Below, piece by piece: positions 17,958 to 27,723 of a stretch of 64,000 bases of DNA. The DNA comes from JAPLKB01 sp964429485. GTDB lineage: Bacteria; Desulfobacterota; Syntrophorhabdia; Syntrophorhabdales; Syntrophorhabdaceae. The number at the start of each line of letters is the position of its first letter. Within the stretch, counting starts at the first letter, position 1. Under the pieces are notes generated by a model. That model was not told where the DNA came from. It did not search any database and saw only the letters and a list, made by a program, of their open reading frames with translations. Both the position numbers and the translations under genes were made by a program. Location: the NCBI GenBank assembly GCA_964429485.1, contig CAYSBW010000003.1, positions 1 to 64,000 on the forward strand, written 5' to 3'.

Positions 17958-18458
17958 TTATTTGTTTAAAAATGTTTTCAGTTTTTCTTTTTTTGTATCA
18001 TTATCTATTTTCATATCATCTTTCATTTTTTCAAGTCTTTTTCTTATATTGTCATACTTGATGGAAAGTATTTCACATGCAAGAATTGCGGCATTTCTTG
18101 AAGCATTAATTCCTACGGTGGCTACAGGAACTCCCTTGGGCATTTGGACAATAGACATCAGTGCATCAGTCCCGTTAAGTGCACCACCGCTCACCGGTAC
18201 CCCTATAACAGGTAGAGTTGTGTGAGATGCCAGCACGCCGGGAAGGTGCGCAGCCATGCCGGCTATTGCAATAATTGCTTCCACACCTTCTTCCCTTGCT
18301 TTTTTTGCATATTCAACGGTTTTATCGGGATTACGGTGTGCGGATGATATGTCTATTTTAAATAATACATTCATTTCTCTTAAAAAGTTTATCCCGTCTT
18401 CTGTTACAGGAAGATCGCTTTCACTTCCGATTAGGATCAATATTTTAGGTTTTTCCAT
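17958..18458 (-). CDS. purE: N5-carboxyaminoimidazole ribonucleotide mutase
   Basis: A 166-residue PurE. Motifs are the phosphate-binding GSESDLP, SAHRNP with the catalytic His, and AGMAAHLPG followed by PVSGGALNG. It converts N5-CAIR to CAIR in purine synthesis; class I and II PurE cannot be told apart with full confidence here, but no purK is nearby. A ~15-residue charged C-terminal tail extends the core. SD AAGGGG. It is first in a tight run with the P1 peptidase and sir2. Confidence 0.93.
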   Translation of the reverse strand: MEKPKILILIGSESDLPVTEDGINFLREMNVLFKIDISSAHRNPDKTVEYAKKAREEGVEAIIAIAGMAAHLPGVLASHTTLPVIGVPVSGGALNGTDALMSIVQMPKGVPVATVGINASRNAAILACEILSIKYDNIRKRLEKMKDDMKIDNDTKKEKLKTFLNK

Positions 18459-18679
18459 ATGAGCCCCTTAATAGCAGTTTTTGGTGCACAGCATGAGACT
18501 TTTGTTGTTGCTGAATTCCATCAGTCAATGACTTGTTAAGTTATAAACTCTAACGGGCAAGTCTTGATAATGATGTTAAAATCATACATTAAACCATTAT
18601 TTTTTGCCATAGCTTTCATAAGTGCCTGATATTTTTCTGTTAAAGTTGTAGTGATTATGTTGGTGAATGAAATATCCAT

Positions 18680-20287
18680 CTAAGCCATATCGGTTTTTCT
18701 TTTCCATTTTCTGTGCGATGCCACGGCAAACCGGTGTGCTTCATCCCGCATTTTTACTATCTCTTTGAATACGGGCGATGCCTTTGGAAGTACAAGGGGA
18801 TTTTTCCTGTTGGGTATGTAAATAAGGTCTTCCATGCTGTTCCTTCGCTGACCCTTTGCAATGCCTGCAACATCTCTGTCGACATCGAGTGTTTTAAGCA
18901 CCCTTGCTACGGCAGAAAGCTGACCCTTCCCGCCGTCGATGATAAACAGATCAGGCAGTGGTCCAAGTTTTTTATCACTGATCCTTCTTTGCAGCACTTC
19001 TGTCATGGCTGCCACATCATCCATTAATGGTGCAGAACGGATATGAAACACTCTGTAGCTCTTTTTATCGGTTTTAAAGTTTTCAAAAACTACCATGACG
19101 CCCGTGGAATTTGTTCCATGTGTGTGAGAAATATCATAAATCTCAATTCTTTCAGGTTCTTTTTTCAAGCGAAGGGCATTTTTAAATGCTGCTTCCAGGG
19201 CAACTGCTTCGGGTTCGTGTAAATTTTCTATAGCAAGATCGATCATCTCCTTTGTTGCTCTGTTTCCAGAGTCAAGCAACCTCACAGCCCCGCCCTTTCT
19301 CTCTTTCAAATATTTTTCTAAAAACAAGGCATCTTCAATATTCTCGGAAATAATTACTTCATCAGGAATAGATCTTGATGAATAGTATTGAAAAAGGAAT
19401 GATGATATTGCCTCAACATAGCCGACTTTCATCAAAGATTCTTTGAACTGTTTTTTTGAAAGCAACACACCTTTTCTAAATGTGAGAAGTGCAATTTTTA
19501 CGCCCTTTTCTCCTTCAAGAAATGCCCATACATCTCTGTTTTTACCAAGATGTTCGTGGACATGCTGTTTTTCCATCATGCCTTTTATGGCAAAATAACG
19601 TTCTTTCAGATATTTAGCTTCTTCAAAATTCCATTTCTCAGAGGCTTTGTTTATGCGCCTTTCAAGATCTTTTAGCAGTTTTTCATCCTTGCCGGAAAGA
19701 AAATCTGCCAGTTCCTCCACAATGTTCCTGTATTCCTTTTCATTAAATTTACCTGTACAGGGTGCAAGGCACTTATTTAACTCGGAAAGTATACATGGTC
19801 TTTTCCTTTTTTTGAAAACAGTATTTTTGCATCTCCTGACCGGATACAAGCCCTGTATGAGCTTAAGCACATCCTTTACATCCCTGGCATGAGGATAGGG
19901 ACCGAAATACAACGCTCCGTCATTTTCAATTTTTCGTGTAATGTAAAGGGCTGGAAATATTTCATTGATGGTAAGTTTTAGTGAGATATAGGTTTTGTCA
20001 TCCTTCAGATTAATATTGTATTTAGGTGTATTTTCTTTGATCAGGTTATTTTCCAGAAGAAAAGCCTCTTTTTCGTTCCCTGTCAGTATGGTTTCTACAC
20101 GCTTAATCCTGTTTACAAGACGCTCTGTTTTAGGGTCCTTCTCACTTTCACTGATATAACTTTTTATCCTGTTTTTAAGGTTTTTTGCCTTCCCGATATA
20201 TATAATATTCCCTTCTTTATCCCTGAAAATGTATACGCCTGATGATTCAGGCAGGGAGTTTATTATTGATTCGTCAATTGTTTTCAT
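18680..20287 (-). CDS. uvrC: Excinuclease subunit UvrC lacking the C-terminal helix-hairpin-helix domain
   Basis: A 535-residue UvrC; the usual length is about 600. The order is GIY-YIG endonuclease domain (residues 12-95, SGVYIFRDK and IIYIGKAKNL), Cys-containing region (CILSELNKCLAPCTG), UVR motif, and the RNase H-like endonuclease domain with YDISHTHG and FIIDGGKGQL, ending at DEAHRFAVASHRKWKRK. The protein stops 4 residues later, exactly where the (HhH)2 DNA-binding domain normally begins. Translation of the following 150 bases shows no HhH in any frame I checked, so this is not a simple frameshift. It makes the 3' and 5' cuts in nucleotide excision repair with UvrB. The RBS is weak. Confidence 0.92.
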   Translation of the reverse strand: MKTIDESIINSLPESSGVYIFRDKEGNIIYIGKAKNLKNRIKSYISESEKDPKTERLVNRIKRVETILTGNEKEAFLLENNLIKENTPKYNINLKDDKTYISLKLTINEIFPALYITRKIENDGALYFGPYPHARDVKDVLKLIQGLYPVRRCKNTVFKKRKRPCILSELNKCLAPCTGKFNEKEYRNIVEELADFLSGKDEKLLKDLERRINKASEKWNFEEAKYLKERYFAIKGMMEKQHVHEHLGKNRDVWAFLEGEKGVKIALLTFRKGVLLSKKQFKESLMKVGYVEAISSFLFQYYSSRSIPDEVIISENIEDALFLEKYLKERKGGAVRLLDSGNRATKEMIDLAIENLHEPEAVALEAAFKNALRLKKEPERIEIYDISHTHGTNSTGVMVVFENFKTDKKSYRVFHIRSAPLMDDVAAMTEVLQRRISDKKLGPLPDLFIIDGGKGQLSAVARVLKTLDVDRDVAGIAKGQRRNSMEDLIYIPNRKNPLVLPKASPVFKEIVKMRDEAHRFAVASHRKWKRKTDMA

Positions 20288-20856
20288 GTTTTTCTAGTCT
20301 GTATCAGTGCTCAATCCTTTTTGGTCATTCTGCTGATACCCAGTTCAGGTCCCAGAATTTTTTTACTAATCCGTTTTCGTATGCTTCTTTTTCCAGCAGA
20401 AGGCATTACTTCTGAAGCGACCGGCAAAGTTCCATTTGTACCTTGAAGTTTTCATGTATTAGCCTGCCTTTTTTAGCTCATGTGCCTATCGCCTCAATCC
20501 TCTGTTCATTTAAAAAATGATGGCAAAGGAATTCTGCAGTGGTTTTTCTCTTGTGAGTAGAATAAGTAATAAAACGATAGGAGCTGACGCATACATTGTA
20601 GAGTTTTGTGCTTTGTTCATTATTTGCCATGAAGCTGCTTCCAACAGTTATTCTTAATTCAGTAGTCATAGCCAATAACTCCGGGGCTTTCTATAAAACT
20701 ACCCATTGCTCTTTGCGTCAACCACAGCTTGTACATCTGCTGTACTTCACATATTTTATAATCTAACTGTTTAAAACAGTTATCTTATTTCAGCGACAAA
20801 TTCAACACAATTAAAGCCTTATTTTAAGAAGCTTCCCTCCTCCGGCGCGAGCAAGA
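20288..20856. other. 569-base region without a supported gene, possibly decayed coding DNA
   Basis: Between uvrC and uvrB on the minus strand. A 65-codon open frame (20478-20675) has no recognisable content. Downstream at about 20340-20435 (minus) a short frame reads YKWNFAGRFRSNAFCWKKK before two stop codons; this resembles, from memory only, the start of a conserved hypothetical family with an FRxNAFGW motif, so a gene relic is possible. Around 20700-20855 I see nothing beyond a TAACTGTTTAAAACAGTTA inverted repeat at 20764-20782. Confidence 0.4.
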
Positions 20857-22845
20857 TCAGAGAGCCATCTCCATTTTCTCAAGTTTCAGCAGCCGGTCCC
20901 GGAGCTCGGCTGCCTTTTCAAAATCCCATCTTTTCGATGCATCGGCGATTTCTTTTTTTAATTTTTTTATCATACGTGAAAACTTTTTTGGTTCAATACC
21001 ACTTGCCTCAATCTCATCGAGGGGTATTGCATAGTAATCTTTTTCGTAAATTGATGAGAGAATATCCACGACGGATTTTTTTATGCCTTCCGGAGTAATT
21101 CCGTTTTTCAGGTTATATTTCCCCTGCACCTTTCTTCTTCTCTCAGTTTCGCTCATTGCACGCCTCATGGATTCGGTAATATGATCGGCAAACATCACGA
21201 CTCTGCCGTTTATATTTCTTGCAGCCCTGCCACATGTCTGAATCAGGGATGTTTCGGAACGCAAAAATCCTTCTTTATCAGCATCCAGTATAGCAACAAG
21301 CGAAACCTCCGGAAGGTCAAGGCCTTCCCTTAAAAGGTTAACTCCTACAAGCACATCAAATTTACCCATCCTCAGATCCCTTACAATTGCTACACGTTCC
21401 AGGGTATCAATGTCGGAGTGGAGATATTTTGTCTTAATACCCGCATCGAGCAGATAATCGGTCAAATCTTCTGCAAACCTTTTTGTAAGTGTTGTAACAA
21501 GAACCCTTTCTTTTTCCTGCAGTGTCGTCCTGATTTCCCCAAGAAGTGCCTCTACCTGACCTTTGGCTGGTTTAAGTTCAATGCGCGGGTCCATTAGCCC
21601 GGTGGGCCGTATTATCTGCTCTATTATATGGCCTTCTGCTTTTTCAAACTCATATTTTGCAGGCGTTGCGGAAACATAGACTGCTTGTCCCGTCCTTTCC
21701 TGAAATTCTTCAAATGTGAGGGGCCTGTTATCAAGGGCAGAGGGCAGCCTGAAACCGAATTCAACAAGAGTCTGTTTGCGTGATCTGTCTCCCCGATACA
21801 TGCCTGTAAGCTGGGGAATTGTTACATGACTTTCATCGATCATCAGAAGGGCATCGGCAGGGAGATAATCTATAAGTGTTGGTGGTGGTTCGCCTGGCTG
21901 TCTTCCAGTAAGATGTCTTGAATAGTTTTCTATGCCCTGACAATAACCTATTTCTTTTATCATCTCCAGATCATACTTTGTTCTCATTTCAATCCTCTGA
22001 GCTTCGAGGAGCTTGTTATGTGTTTTGAGAAGTTCAAGATGTTCCTTTAATTCCTCTTCTATTGTCAGTATAGCCTGCCCAAGCGTCTCTTTGGGGGTGA
22101 CAAAATGGCTGGTGGGGAATATTGTGTATTTCTTAAGTTTTTCTGTTATCTGTCCGGTGAGAGGGTCAATGAAGTATAATGCCTCTACTGCGTCTTCATT
22201 GAGGACAACCCTAAGCGCCTTTTCCTCTTCATATGCCGGGAATATATCGATATTAGGTCCTCTGACACGAAACCTGCCTCTGTAAAAATCGATATCATTT
22301 CTCTCGTACTGGCATTGTATAAGTTTATCGAGAAAGGTTTTTCTTTGTATCTGTTGTCCCTTTTCAATATAAATAAGCATACCGTAATATGCTTCAGGTG
22401 AACCCAGGCCATATATACAGGAAACACTTGCCACAATAATTACATCTTCCCTTTCAAAGAGAGCGTTAGTGGCGAGAAGGCGGAGCTTATCGATTTCTTC
22501 ATTTATGGAAGAATCCTTTTCAATATATGTGTCTGTTGCAGGTTTATAAGCCTCCGGTTGGTAGTAATCATAGTAGCTTACAAAAAAGTGCACCTCATTT
22601 TCCGGAAAAAGTCCTTTAAATTCCGTATAAAGCTGGGCTGCAAGAGTCTTGTTGTGGGAAATGATCAATGTTGGCCTTTGCACGCGCTCAATTACATTTG
22701 CCATGGTAAAAGTCTTGCCTGAACCGGTAACTCCAAGCAGCACCTGATGCTGAACACCTTTTTTTATATTTCTTACAAGCTTTTCAATTGCCTCAGGCTG
22801 ATCGCCTCCTGGTTTGTATTCACTGATTAATCTGAATTTATTCAT
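20857..22845 (-). CDS. uvrB: Excinuclease subunit UvrB
   Basis: A 662-residue UvrB of full length. Walker A is GVTGSGKT (about 40-47). The beta-hairpin that clamps DNA is recognisable as SYYDYYQPEAYKP. Helicase motifs include LLREGLDLPEVSLVA and QTCGRAARN. The C-terminal UVR motif ending in AAELRDRLLKLE mediates contact with UvrC. It scans DNA with UvrA, verifies damage and loads UvrC. It lies one gap upstream of uvrC on the same strand, which is uncommon; uvrA is not in the window. No obvious SD precedes the ATG. Confidence 0.96.
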   Translation of the reverse strand: MNKFRLISEYKPGGDQPEAIEKLVRNIKKGVQHQVLLGVTGSGKTFTMANVIERVQRPTLIISHNKTLAAQLYTEFKGLFPENEVHFFVSYYDYYQPEAYKPATDTYIEKDSSINEEIDKLRLLATNALFEREDVIIVASVSCIYGLGSPEAYYGMLIYIEKGQQIQRKTFLDKLIQCQYERNDIDFYRGRFRVRGPNIDIFPAYEEEKALRVVLNEDAVEALYFIDPLTGQITEKLKKYTIFPTSHFVTPKETLGQAILTIEEELKEHLELLKTHNKLLEAQRIEMRTKYDLEMIKEIGYCQGIENYSRHLTGRQPGEPPPTLIDYLPADALLMIDESHVTIPQLTGMYRGDRSRKQTLVEFGFRLPSALDNRPLTFEEFQERTGQAVYVSATPAKYEFEKAEGHIIEQIIRPTGLMDPRIELKPAKGQVEALLGEIRTTLQEKERVLVTTLTKRFAEDLTDYLLDAGIKTKYLHSDIDTLERVAIVRDLRMGKFDVLVGVNLLREGLDLPEVSLVAILDADKEGFLRSETSLIQTCGRAARNINGRVVMFADHITESMRRAMSETERRRKVQGKYNLKNGITPEGIKKSVVDILSSIYEKDYYAIPLDEIEASGIEPKKFSRMIKKLKKEIADASKRWDFEKAAELRDRLLKLEKMEMAL

Positions 22846-23056
22846 GGTGGTATATTGTAATTCATTCTGTAGATAATAATAAACAGGATAATTAGCCCCT
22901 GCCAGTGAAAGAAGATATTGCTGAATTTCAAAAGATCCTGAATTTCTTATTGTTTCATAAACAAGGTTCCTGCCTTGAATATAAAATAGCCTGTTCTAAA
23001 CTTTACAGGTTTTTACAGAGTATCATGACAGGGTATTAACACAGGAAAATAAATGT

Positions 23057-23941
23057 TCAAACCATTCTTGCAATGATGCTACTGAGGGTACCCTCAAAAG
23101 GACCCGGTGTTTCCATTTTTATAGAAGCAAGCGCCACAGCAAATTTTAATGATTCCTGCACATCATGGTCTATCCTCCAGGCCAGATAGGCGCCTATGGT
23201 TGTATCGCCACGGCCGGTTCTTCCATGTGTACTTTTATTGGAGTATTTTTCAAAATAGGTTTTTTCTTTGTAACGGATCAGTACCCCGTCCGATCTGGTT
23301 ATCATGGTTTCAGTACTTCCCCAGCTTTCCACAATTGCTGCTGCTTCCTGGATGTCACATGTTCCGGTAAGTATTTCTCCTTCAACAATGTCAAGCTTTA
23401 CAACATCAGCCAAGCCCACCATTTCTTTTTTCACTGAAGAATCTTTGAAATTAATTATCCCTGTGGTACTGTCTACCTGGCGTACTATATTTTGCATATC
23501 CATTGACAGCCTTGATGTGTGATGTCTTAATTTTCTGACAAATTCAAGTGTAAATTCCTGGTCTGTCAGCGCTCCAAGGTGTATGATCCCTGATTTTATT
23601 GAGGGCATTTCTTCAATTGAAAAAAAGCCCGCATTTTTTGTCTGATAAATAAGTCTTTCATCCATATTTTCTGTCTTGTGTATAACGAGCATATGTGTTG
23701 TTTCCGGAGTGTCCATCAGGAAGACATCAATATTTGCGGACTTCAGGGATGCAAGTATGTGCTTATCCTGTTGAGCTATTTTTGTAATAACTGCAATTTT
23801 CTTTTTTGATGGTATTGCTGCAAGAGCACCAAAGAATGGTGCGCCCCCTGGTACTCCTGAAGAAGCTCCTTCCAGGGCTTCAATTTTGTCAATTGTTATA
23901 TGGCCTACAAATACCAGATCGTAATTATTCATTTCGGACAT
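23057..23941 (-). CDS. PfkB-family carbohydrate/nucleoside kinase
   Basis: A 294-residue ribokinase-like protein. The N-terminal substrate-binding Gly pair is GGAPFFGALAA and the C-terminal signature with the catalytic Asp and anion hole is GRTGRGDTT. Between them is the ATP-site stretch GSTETMITRSDGVLI. The family phosphorylates sugars, nucleosides or inositol in the cytoplasm; the substrate here is unclear. Two starts are possible: the ATG at 23941, only 2 bases after GGAGG, or the ATG at 23932 with 11-base spacing. It is divergent from the DUF169 gene and probably monocistronic. Confidence 0.85.
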   Translation of the reverse strand: MSEMNNYDLVFVGHITIDKIEALEGASSGVPGGAPFFGALAAIPSKKKIAVITKIAQQDKHILASLKSANIDVFLMDTPETTHMLVIHKTENMDERLIYQTKNAGFFSIEEMPSIKSGIIHLGALTDQEFTLEFVRKLRHHTSRLSMDMQNIVRQVDSTTGIINFKDSSVKKEMVGLADVVKLDIVEGEILTGTCDIQEAAAIVESWGSTETMITRSDGVLIRYKEKTYFEKYSNKSTHGRTGRGDTTIGAYLAWRIDHDVQESLKFAVALASIKMETPGPFEGTLSSIIARMV

Positions 23942-24160
23942 TCCCTCCTGAAATAATTTGGAATTTGTACTATAAGGTAAAATTTAAAATAACTTATTTT
24001 TTCACATTCTTGCACAGGTTTGAAAATATTGCAATCAATCCGGGATAAAATCCTTTGCCTCTACTGGAAAAACTTTGATATGATTAATAAATAATAATGT
24101 TGAACAAAACAGGCAATATTATGTTTTAAATAGTTTTTAAAAAAATAAGGAGGAAACATA

Positions 24161-24973
24161 ATGGAGAGTAAAATTGCTGAGACCCTCAAATTCAAGTTTA
24201 ATCCTGTGGCAATAATCTGGACAGATGAAAAACCGGAAAAGGCTATCCAGTTCAAAAAAGGAAAAAATTCCTGTGTAATGTATCTTTTTTCTGCTGCAGC
24301 TAAAGGTAAGGTTGCTGTTGCAGATAATGAAACATTCGGTTGTTTTGGAGGCGGAACAGGTCTTGGTTTTTCAAACCAGTATTTTAATTTTCCTGGTGGT
24401 ATAGAATGCTTCTATCATTTCCTTTCAACGGGCAATGAGAACTTTGAGAGAGGGAAGGGGGTTGCAAAGAATATAGAGAAATTTGTGTCAAAAGAATTTC
24501 TGGACGATTTTCTTAAGGGGGAACGCTATCAAAAATCACCCGAACTGGTGAAAAAATTTGTAGATTCCTTGCCGATAATGGAAATACCGAAGAGATATGT
24601 GCTTTTTAAGCCTCTCAAGGATGTTGATCCTTCCAAAGAAGAGCCTGTAGTTGTTGTATTTACGGCAAATCCTGATCAACTTTCCGCTCTTGTTATCCTT
24701 GCGAATTATAACAGGGAAAATAATGAAAGTGTGACCATACCTTATGCTGCGGGATGCCAGGTTATCTGTTTATATCCTTACAAAGAAGCTCAGTCTGATA
24801 ATCCAAGAGCTGTTGTCGGTCTCATTGATGTATCGGCACGAAAAAATCTCAAGAGGATGGGGAGAAACCTGTTTACCTTTGCAGTTCCCTATAAAATGTT
24901 CAAAGAGCTGGAAGACAATGTGGAAGACAGTTTTTTACAGCGGCCTACATGGAAATCTCTTATAGAAACCTGA
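24161..24973 (+). CDS. DUF169-family protein
   Basis: A 270-residue soluble protein of the DUF169 family, common in anaerobic bacteria and archaea. Visible hallmarks are the opening LKFKFNPVAIIW, a Gly/Cys cluster NETFGCFGGGTGLGF, and a later segment VTIPYAAGCQVI with a conserved Cys. An AAGGAGG SD precedes the ATG. The last 14 bases overlap the end of the convergent DUF2752 gene. The family often lies near radical SAM or Fe-S genes, and its Cys residues suggest metal or cofactor binding, but no activity is established to my knowledge. Confidence 0.75.
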   Translation: MESKIAETLKFKFNPVAIIWTDEKPEKAIQFKKGKNSCVMYLFSAAAKGKVAVADNETFGCFGGGTGLGFSNQYFNFPGGIECFYHFLSTGNENFERGKGVAKNIEKFVSKEFLDDFLKGERYQKSPELVKKFVDSLPIMEIPKRYVLFKPLKDVDPSKEEPVVVVFTANPDQLSALVILANYNRENNESVTIPYAAGCQVICLYPYKEAQSDNPRAVVGLIDVSARKNLKRMGRNLFTFAVPYKMFKELEDNVEDSFLQRPTWKSLIET

Positions 24974-25361
24974 ACACCTTGAACAACAACCAGTGAGACA
25001 GGGTTAAGAATATTGCTAAAATAAAGAATACCTTCATGAATTTTACAGTTCTTAGGCCTGTTTTTACTGTATAGGAATCAGGGAATAAACTTATGCCGAG
25101 CAGGAATATGAGGAAAAAGGAGAAAGGGTTTAAATATGCTGCATCCAGAAAATTTCCCTGAATTATTGCAAAGAAGGATCGTGTCATTCCACAACCGGGG
25201 CAGGGGATCCCTGTTATCAATCTGAATGGACATACAACAAAGCTTGTGATACTGATAATATTTTCAGTTGGGAATATTGACATGTAATGACAAAATGAAA
25301 GAATGATCAGGGTTGACAGAAATGCAAAGGATATGCCCCTTGGTAAGAGATAAGATTTCAT
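24960..25361 (-). CDS. DUF2752 small membrane protein
   Basis: A 133-residue membrane protein with three to four hydrophobic helices. The DUF2752 hallmark is the loop CPFRLITGIPCPGCGMTRS between the first two helices, with four cysteines/prolines in fixed spacing. Function is unknown for the family. The ATG overlaps the stop of the DUF4234 gene by one base (TAATG), so the two are translationally coupled. The 3' end overlaps the convergent DUF169 gene by 14 bases. Confidence 0.8.
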   Translation of the reverse strand: MKSYLLPRGISFAFLSTLIILSFCHYMSIFPTENIISITSFVVCPFRLITGIPCPGCGMTRSFFAIIQGNFLDAAYLNPFSFFLIFLLGISLFPDSYTVKTGLRTVKFMKVFFILAIFLTLSHWLLFKVFRFL

Positions 25362-25741
25362 TATTTTGTAAATAGTTTGTTGATTTCTTCCTGTTGAATT
25401 GCATCAGCAACTATATTCAATCCTAAAATGGCAAGGCCGGCACTTAATATATGGAGGTTGGCCGAGACAGGCCTGTTAAGACGTATCTGGATTTCCATAA
25501 TAGACTGTGCAAATATATATTCATAATAAATATTATAAATACCGCATGTAATAATTGTGATGAGAAACCACTTCCAGAAATTGTATTTTTCTTCTTCAAG
25601 CATATAATTTACAGCTTTCATCTCACGTGCCTGCCAGAAAAGATAATATATACCGCATGTTATTATAGAGAGCAGAATATCCTTCACGATGCTTGATGTA
25701 TATTTATTTATTGCTGTCTGAAAATCCAGGCGGTTTTCCAT
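25361..25741 (-). CDS. DUF4234 small membrane protein
   Basis: A 126-residue protein with two internally similar hydrophobic hairpins, each containing an ITCGIY motif (residues about 27-32 and 63-68), followed by a C-terminal amphipathic helix. This is the DUF4234 pattern. SD GGAGG at 8 bases. Its stop overlaps the DUF2752 start; the two families frequently neighbour each other. Function unknown; a role in membrane adaptation is only a guess. Confidence 0.8.
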   Translation of the reverse strand: MENRLDFQTAINKYTSSIVKDILLSIITCGIYYLFWQAREMKAVNYMLEEEKYNFWKWFLITIITCGIYNIYYEYIFAQSIMEIQIRLNRPVSANLHILSAGLAILGLNIVADAIQQEEINKLFTK

Positions 25742-25901
25742 TTTACAATCCTCCGTTTTATTTTAATAGTGGCTTATGCTACCCGGGCTTCCCCAACTCA
25801 TTTTTTTACCGTTTATAAAGTTCATTTGTTTTGCCAGGCAATGCATGTATTTTCTTAACACGCAACAAACTCAGCTTAAACGTAAAAATTTATATCAATT
25901 A

Positions 25902-26648
25902 TTAAGCCTGCATTCTTGAGAACAGATATGCCCCGATGATCATCATTATTGTTGCAATCACAATCAGAATTGTAAAATTATTAATCAGAGTGTAATGCGC
26001 CCCGTTTATCAAAACTCCCCGAAGACCATCAACACCGTAAGTGAGAGGGTTTATGGATGAGATAGCCTCGACTGCTCTTGGCATACTTTCCATGGGGAAC
26101 AAGGCGCCGGACAAGAAGAATATAGGCATTATTAGAAAACTCATAATAAGTTGAAAGCCCTGTGTATCTTCTATCATAGAGGCAATAGCTGTTCCGAGTG
26201 CTGTAAATATTATAGCAATCAAGCTCATATATACAAGGGCAAGGGGCAGCATTAAGAAATTGGTTGGCCTGAAACCGAAAATAAGCGACATAAAAAATAC
26301 AAGCACCCCCTGAATTAATGCTACAGTGGCACTGCCGAGGCTTTTTCCTATCATAATTTGCAGCCTCGACACAGGAGCAACGAGGATTTCCTTTAAAAAT
26401 CCGAACTGCCTGTCCCACAACACTTCAATACCTGAGAATGTTGCTGTAAAAAGAATGCTCATGGCAATTATGCCCGGTGCAAGAAACTGGATGTAATTTC
26501 CTCCTCCTGCTTTAGCGTATATCGGTCCGAAACCGAATCCAAGGGCAACAAGGAAAAGAAGAGGCTGGCCCAGGGACCCTAAAATCCTTGTTTTTGAACG
26601 GAAATACCTTTTCAACTGTCTGATCCAGAGTACATATATAGCATTCAC
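25902..26648 (-). CDS. ABC-2 type exporter permease (DrrB-like)
   Basis: A 248-residue integral membrane protein with six predicted helices of the ABC-2 family (DrrB/NodJ type). A cytoplasmic N-terminus (LWIRQLKRYFRSKTRI) leads into helix 1; the conserved patch around FLSGALFPMESMP and INPLTYGVDGLRG is characteristic. It forms the channel of a two-gene exporter with the ATPase upstream; start and stop overlap by 4 bases (ATGA). Substrates of this class are drugs, lipids or polysaccharides; none can be assigned. Confidence 0.88.
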   Translation of the reverse strand: MNAIYVLWIRQLKRYFRSKTRILGSLGQPLLFLVALGFGFGPIYAKAGGGNYIQFLAPGIIAMSILFTATFSGIEVLWDRQFGFLKEILVAPVSRLQIMIGKSLGSATVALIQGVLVFFMSLIFGFRPTNFLMLPLALVYMSLIAIIFTALGTAIASMIEDTQGFQLIMSFLIMPIFFLSGALFPMESMPRAVEAISSINPLTYGVDGLRGVLINGAHYTLINNFTILIVIATIMMIIGAYLFSRMQA

Positions 26649-27460
26649 CTGTTGCGACCTCTCATAAATTTCATATGCTTTCTCATCCTGTCAAGATTGT
26701 TCGATTCTTCTTCTCGTATATCACGACCTGTAAGAGCTATGAAGGCGTCTTCAAGAGTGGCTGCATTCGTTTTTTCTTTTAATTCTTGCGATGTCCCCTG
26801 GATAATAATATGACCGTGGTCTATAATAGCGATACGTCCGGCCATCCTTTCCGCTTCTTCCATGTAATGGGTGGTAAAAAAAATAGTAACCCCATTTGCT
26901 ATATTAAGGTCTCTGATGTAATTCCAGATAAGATTCCTTGTTTGGGGGTCAAGGCCAAGAGTAGGTTCATCAAGAAACAGTATCCTCGGGTGATGCAAAA
27001 GGCCCCTTGCAATCTCAAGCCTTCTCTTCATGCCCCCTGAAAAAAGTTTTACAAAGTCGTCTTTTCTGTCCCACAGTTCGACAATATTGAGAAGTTCCTT
27101 AATCCGGTTCTTTCTTATATCCTTTGAGACTTTATAGAGCATGCCATGATATTCCATATTTTCATAGGCTGTAAGATCTTCATCAAGACTCGGATCCTGA
27201 AAAACAATGCCAAAGGTCCTGCGAACCTTGTTGGCTGATAAAGTAGGATTATGACCATTCATGGAAATTTCCCCGCCAGTTGGGCGAAGCAGTGTTGTCA
27301 GCATCTTGATAGTAGTGGATTTGCCTGCTCCGTTGGGACCGAGGAAAGCAAATATTTCACCTGATTTGACAGTAAAAGAAATATTATCCACTGCAATCAA
27401 TCCATCAAAATCTTTTTTCAGATTATTTACACATATAATATTTTTGTTTTCTTCACTCAT
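26645..27460 (-). CDS. ABC exporter ATP-binding protein (DrrA-like)
   Basis: A 271-residue ATPase: Walker A GPNGAGKST, signature FSGGMKRRLEIARG, Walker B ILFLDEPTLGLDP and switch His in FFTTHYMEEAE. The C-terminal tail (about 225-271) is the DrrA-type extension, ending in a basic stretch RKHMKFMRGRNR. It energises the ABC-2 permease encoded by the overlapping downstream gene. The RBS is a modest TTGGAT. It is divergent from the glycosyltransferase gene. Confidence 0.92.
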   Translation of the reverse strand: MSEENKNIICVNNLKKDFDGLIAVDNISFTVKSGEIFAFLGPNGAGKSTTIKMLTTLLRPTGGEISMNGHNPTLSANKVRRTFGIVFQDPSLDEDLTAYENMEYHGMLYKVSKDIRKNRIKELLNIVELWDRKDDFVKLFSGGMKRRLEIARGLLHHPRILFLDEPTLGLDPQTRNLIWNYIRDLNIANGVTIFFTTHYMEEAERMAGRIAIIDHGHIIIQGTSQELKEKTNAATLEDAFIALTGRDIREEESNNLDRMRKHMKFMRGRNR

Positions 27461-27723
27461 AATTATCCAAAGCTTACATATGTTTTAATACGTTTTAAGT
27501 TATTTCTACAACGGTAAAATATTATTAAATAAATACAGGAATGAATATCTTTTAAAACATCATATTTATTTATCAATGTCAGCAATCCAGGTTTATGCCC
27601 ACTTTTGAAACGATGCTTTTTTCTTTACTTATAACACAATAAAATACATTATAAAGGTAATTTATAGAATAGACGTTTATTTTAAAATCCTGTTTCCAAA
27701 TGGAAAAAACAAGATAAAGCTAT

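Noticed and set aside
20478..20675. 65-codon open frame on the minus strand between uvrB and uvrC
   Set aside because: No ribosome site or known motif; treated as part of a possibly decayed region.
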